Below, piece after piece: positions 5,551 through 7,026 of a stretch of DNA of 7,026 bases. The translations under genes and the position numbers were made by a program. Below the pieces are notes generated by a model, which saw only the letters and a program-made list of their open reading frames with translations, made no database searches and was not told the origin of the DNA. Position 1 is the stretch's first letter, and each line of letters opens with the position of its first letter. Location of the stretch: contig JAICKD010000169.1 in the NCBI GenBank assembly GCA_025928125.1, positions 1 through 7,026 on the forward strand. Reading direction: 5' to 3'. The DNA comes from Ktedonobacterales bacterium (GTDB taxonomy: Bacteria; Chloroflexota; Ktedonobacteria; Ktedonobacterales; JADMIN01).

Positions 5551-7026
5551 ATGCAATTAAGGGCGGCGAACTCCGTGCGTGAACACGAAAAGCCGATGTC
5601 CTGGGCGAGGGCAGTTGTCATCGCGGTCGGCTTCTTCTTTGTGACGGCAATCCTGCTTGGCCAGATTCCAAGCTTCGTCTTTGTCGTCTCGACGCTCTCA
5701 ACCCTGACGCGCATGGAGCAAAGTTTCCTCGCGATGGGGCTGCTGGCGCTGGGCATCGGCCTGATCTGCTTTACAGTCTCGTTCCTCTACGATGTGAAGC
5801 CGGTGCTACCCTGGCCGCTCTTCTTCGTGGGCGGCGCGGCGCTGGCGGTCATCGGCCTGTTCATGCTCTACCAGGTGCGTGTCGGCATCCATACGACCGG
5901 CTTCTTTGGCACTGGCTGGTCGGAGTATCTTCCCGACAAATTCGTGGATGTCAAGTCAGGCACAGTCACCTATTGGCCGTCGGATAACCCCGGCTATCTC
6001 TTCCATCCAGCGTGGTTCCAGCCGCAAAGCATCGACCTCTCGGCCATCGGCATCATCGCGCTCCTGACCGGCCTCGGCATCGCCTCGGTGGCTGCCCTTA
6101 ATCCGCTGGTGCTCTCGGGCAGACTGCTCGGCCCCATGCGCGACCTACTGGTGCGGCTGAGCATCGGGCTGGCCATCGTGATCGCGGCGCTCTGGCTGAC
6201 TATCAACACCTTCGCCAATATCGTCCCCAACGACGGCGACCACGCTGGCATCCTCAATATCATGCTGTTCATCGGGCTGATTCTGGCGCTCTTTGGGCTA
6301 GAGGTCTGGCTGCTGCCAGTCTTAACAGCCAATCGCCAGCAGTTCATGCCCGGCGTCTACCTGCATGGCGTGGTCGGATTTATTGGTATGGTGGCTGTGC
6401 CGCTGCTCATCATCTGGGTGATACTCTATCCCGTCGTGAACCTCATTCATAACCTGGATAGCACCCAGTTCTTCGTGCAGTGCTCGCAGAAGACCGAGAT
6501 TCCGACTTCCTGCACCTTCACGCCGTTCAGCGGCTATATCATCTGCGCCATCGTCTTCACCAACCTGTTCGCCATCCTGGTCGCGGGCCTCTATTTCTGG
6601 AGCACCCGCCGCAATACGGTGGTGCTCGGCAGCACCCTGGCGTTGATCTTTGTCGCCATCGCGCCGCTGGTTATCCACCTGGATGAATTTACGCAAATCC
6701 CGATTGGCATCTTGCTGGCGCTGGGCATCGTCGTGCTGACGTTCATCTATACCTGGGCGACGCAGCGCGAGTTCGCGCCGACCGCGCCGCAGCAACTCGG
6801 TTGCGCCGGGCAGTGGCTGGTATTGGGGACGCTATTGCTCTTCCTGCTGATGGGCTTTGCGTTCTTCTCACTTCCACTCTATTACGAGCTGGAGTCCGGC
6901 CTGATGTTCTTCTATCAGCCAGGCCCCGGCGGGCTGCATGACGCCTGGTGGATGCTTTTGCTGATGGGCGGCCTGGGCCTCTACCAGTTGGTCGTGCTGA
7001 TGCGCCGCCGCTACCATCCGATGGGC
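5551..7026 (+). CDS. Polytopic membrane protein of unknown function (5' part, at least 12 helices)
   Basis: The frame is open for 492 codons and runs off the window end. I do not recognise the family. Hydrophobic helices are visible at about residues 20-38, 58-79, 88-108, 163-184, 198-220, 233-258, 270-298, 328-350, 356-376, 382-402, 421-440 and 463-484. A ~55-residue aromatic-rich loop (109-162, including GIHTTGFFGTGW and YLFHPAWF) separates helices 3 and 4. Another loop holds C311 and C321, ten apart, which could form a disulfide. Histidines lie near helix ends (H272, H300, H376, H463). No CxxCH, Walker or transporter motif is seen. The ATG at 5551 has GAAAGGG (5534-5540) 10 bases upstream; M16 (5596) is an alternative start. 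The position after the cytochrome genes suggests a role in the same electron transfer chain, as a membrane redox or assembly subunit (inference). Confidence 0.85.
   Translation, partial: MQLRAANSVREHEKPMSWARAVVIAVGFFFVTAILLGQIPSFVFVVSTLSTLTRMEQSFLAMGLLALGIGLICFTVSFLYDVKPVLPWPLFFVGGAALAVIGLFMLYQVRVGIHTTGFFGTGWSEYLPDKFVDVKSGTVTYWPSDNPGYLFHPAWFQPQSIDLSAIGIIALLTGLGIASVAALNPLVLSGRLLGPMRDLLVRLSIGLAIVIAALWLTINTFANIVPNDGDHAGILNIMLFIGLILALFGLEVWLLPVLTANRQQFMPGVYLHGVVGFIGMVAVPLLIIWVILYPVVNLIHNLDSTQFFVQCSQKTEIPTSCTFTPFSGYIICAIVFTNLFAILVAGLYFWSTRRNTVVLGSTLALIFVAIAPLVIHLDEFTQIPIGILLALGIVVLTFIYTWATQREFAPTAPQQLGCAGQWLVLGTLLLFLLMGFAFFSLPLYYELESGLMFFYQPGPGGLHDAWWMLLLMGGLGLYQLVVLMRRRYHPMG

Noticed and set aside
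5349..5756. 135-codon minus-strand frame across the spacer and start of the last gene
   Set aside because: It overlaps the strongly hydrophobic plus-strand membrane protein and lacks a ribosome site or known motif.

Overview
The window is a GC-rich bacterial chromosomal segment. Its core is a five-gene, same-strand run encoding a respiratory quinol:electron-acceptor module of the cytochrome b6f/bc type. The best guess for the organism is Chloroflexota (for example a Ktedonobacteria-like lineage) or another deep-branching, Gram-positive-like group. This rests on the archaeal-type AspRS C-terminus, the split cytochrome b of b6/subunit IV type, and a Rieske protein with a twin-arginine anchor. 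It is an inference from protein style only, and no marker gene here settles the taxonomy.

Layout. Positions 1-289 hold the 3' end of aspS, encoding an archaeal-type, probably non-discriminating aspartyl-tRNA synthetase. A weak terminator-like hairpin follows, then a strong 13-bp stem-loop, and then a 68-aa two-helix membrane protein (402-608). Positions 609-838 are non-coding and rich in nested inverted repeats, including a 109-bp element bounded by CCTCACCCC/GGGGTGAGG. A GNAT-family N-acetyltransferase lies on the minus strand (839-1447). A gene-free stretch of about 590 bases follows (1448-2035). It holds a perfect 18-bp palindrome that looks like an operator, a second half-site 34 bp away, a good sigma70-type promoter facing right (TTGCAC-N17-TATGAT) and several small hairpins.

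The energy module runs rightward from 2036. It encodes cytochrome b6 (four heme b histidines plus a candidate heme c_i cysteine), subunit IV (C-terminal half of cytochrome b, with an APWY motif in place of PEWY), a Rieske 2Fe-2S protein, a membrane-anchored fusion of a monoheme cytochrome c with a type-1 copper (cupredoxin) domain, and a polytopic membrane protein of at least 12 helices that runs off the window end and that I cannot identify. The first four genes are separated by 63-67 bases and have good Shine-Dalgarno sequences, which suggests one transcript. A 203-base gap precedes the last gene.

How the genes may work together (inference). Quinol would be oxidised at the Qo site formed by the b6 and subunit IV proteins. 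One electron would go through the b hemes, and possibly heme c_i. The other would pass through the Rieske cluster to the cytochrome c/cupredoxin fusion. There is no gene for cytochrome f or cytochrome c1 and no heme c domain fused to subunit IV. The heme-copper fusion protein is therefore the obvious candidate for the role of cytochrome c1/f plus mobile carrier. This unusual electron exit, followed by an unrecognised 12-helix protein, is the most interesting content of the window.
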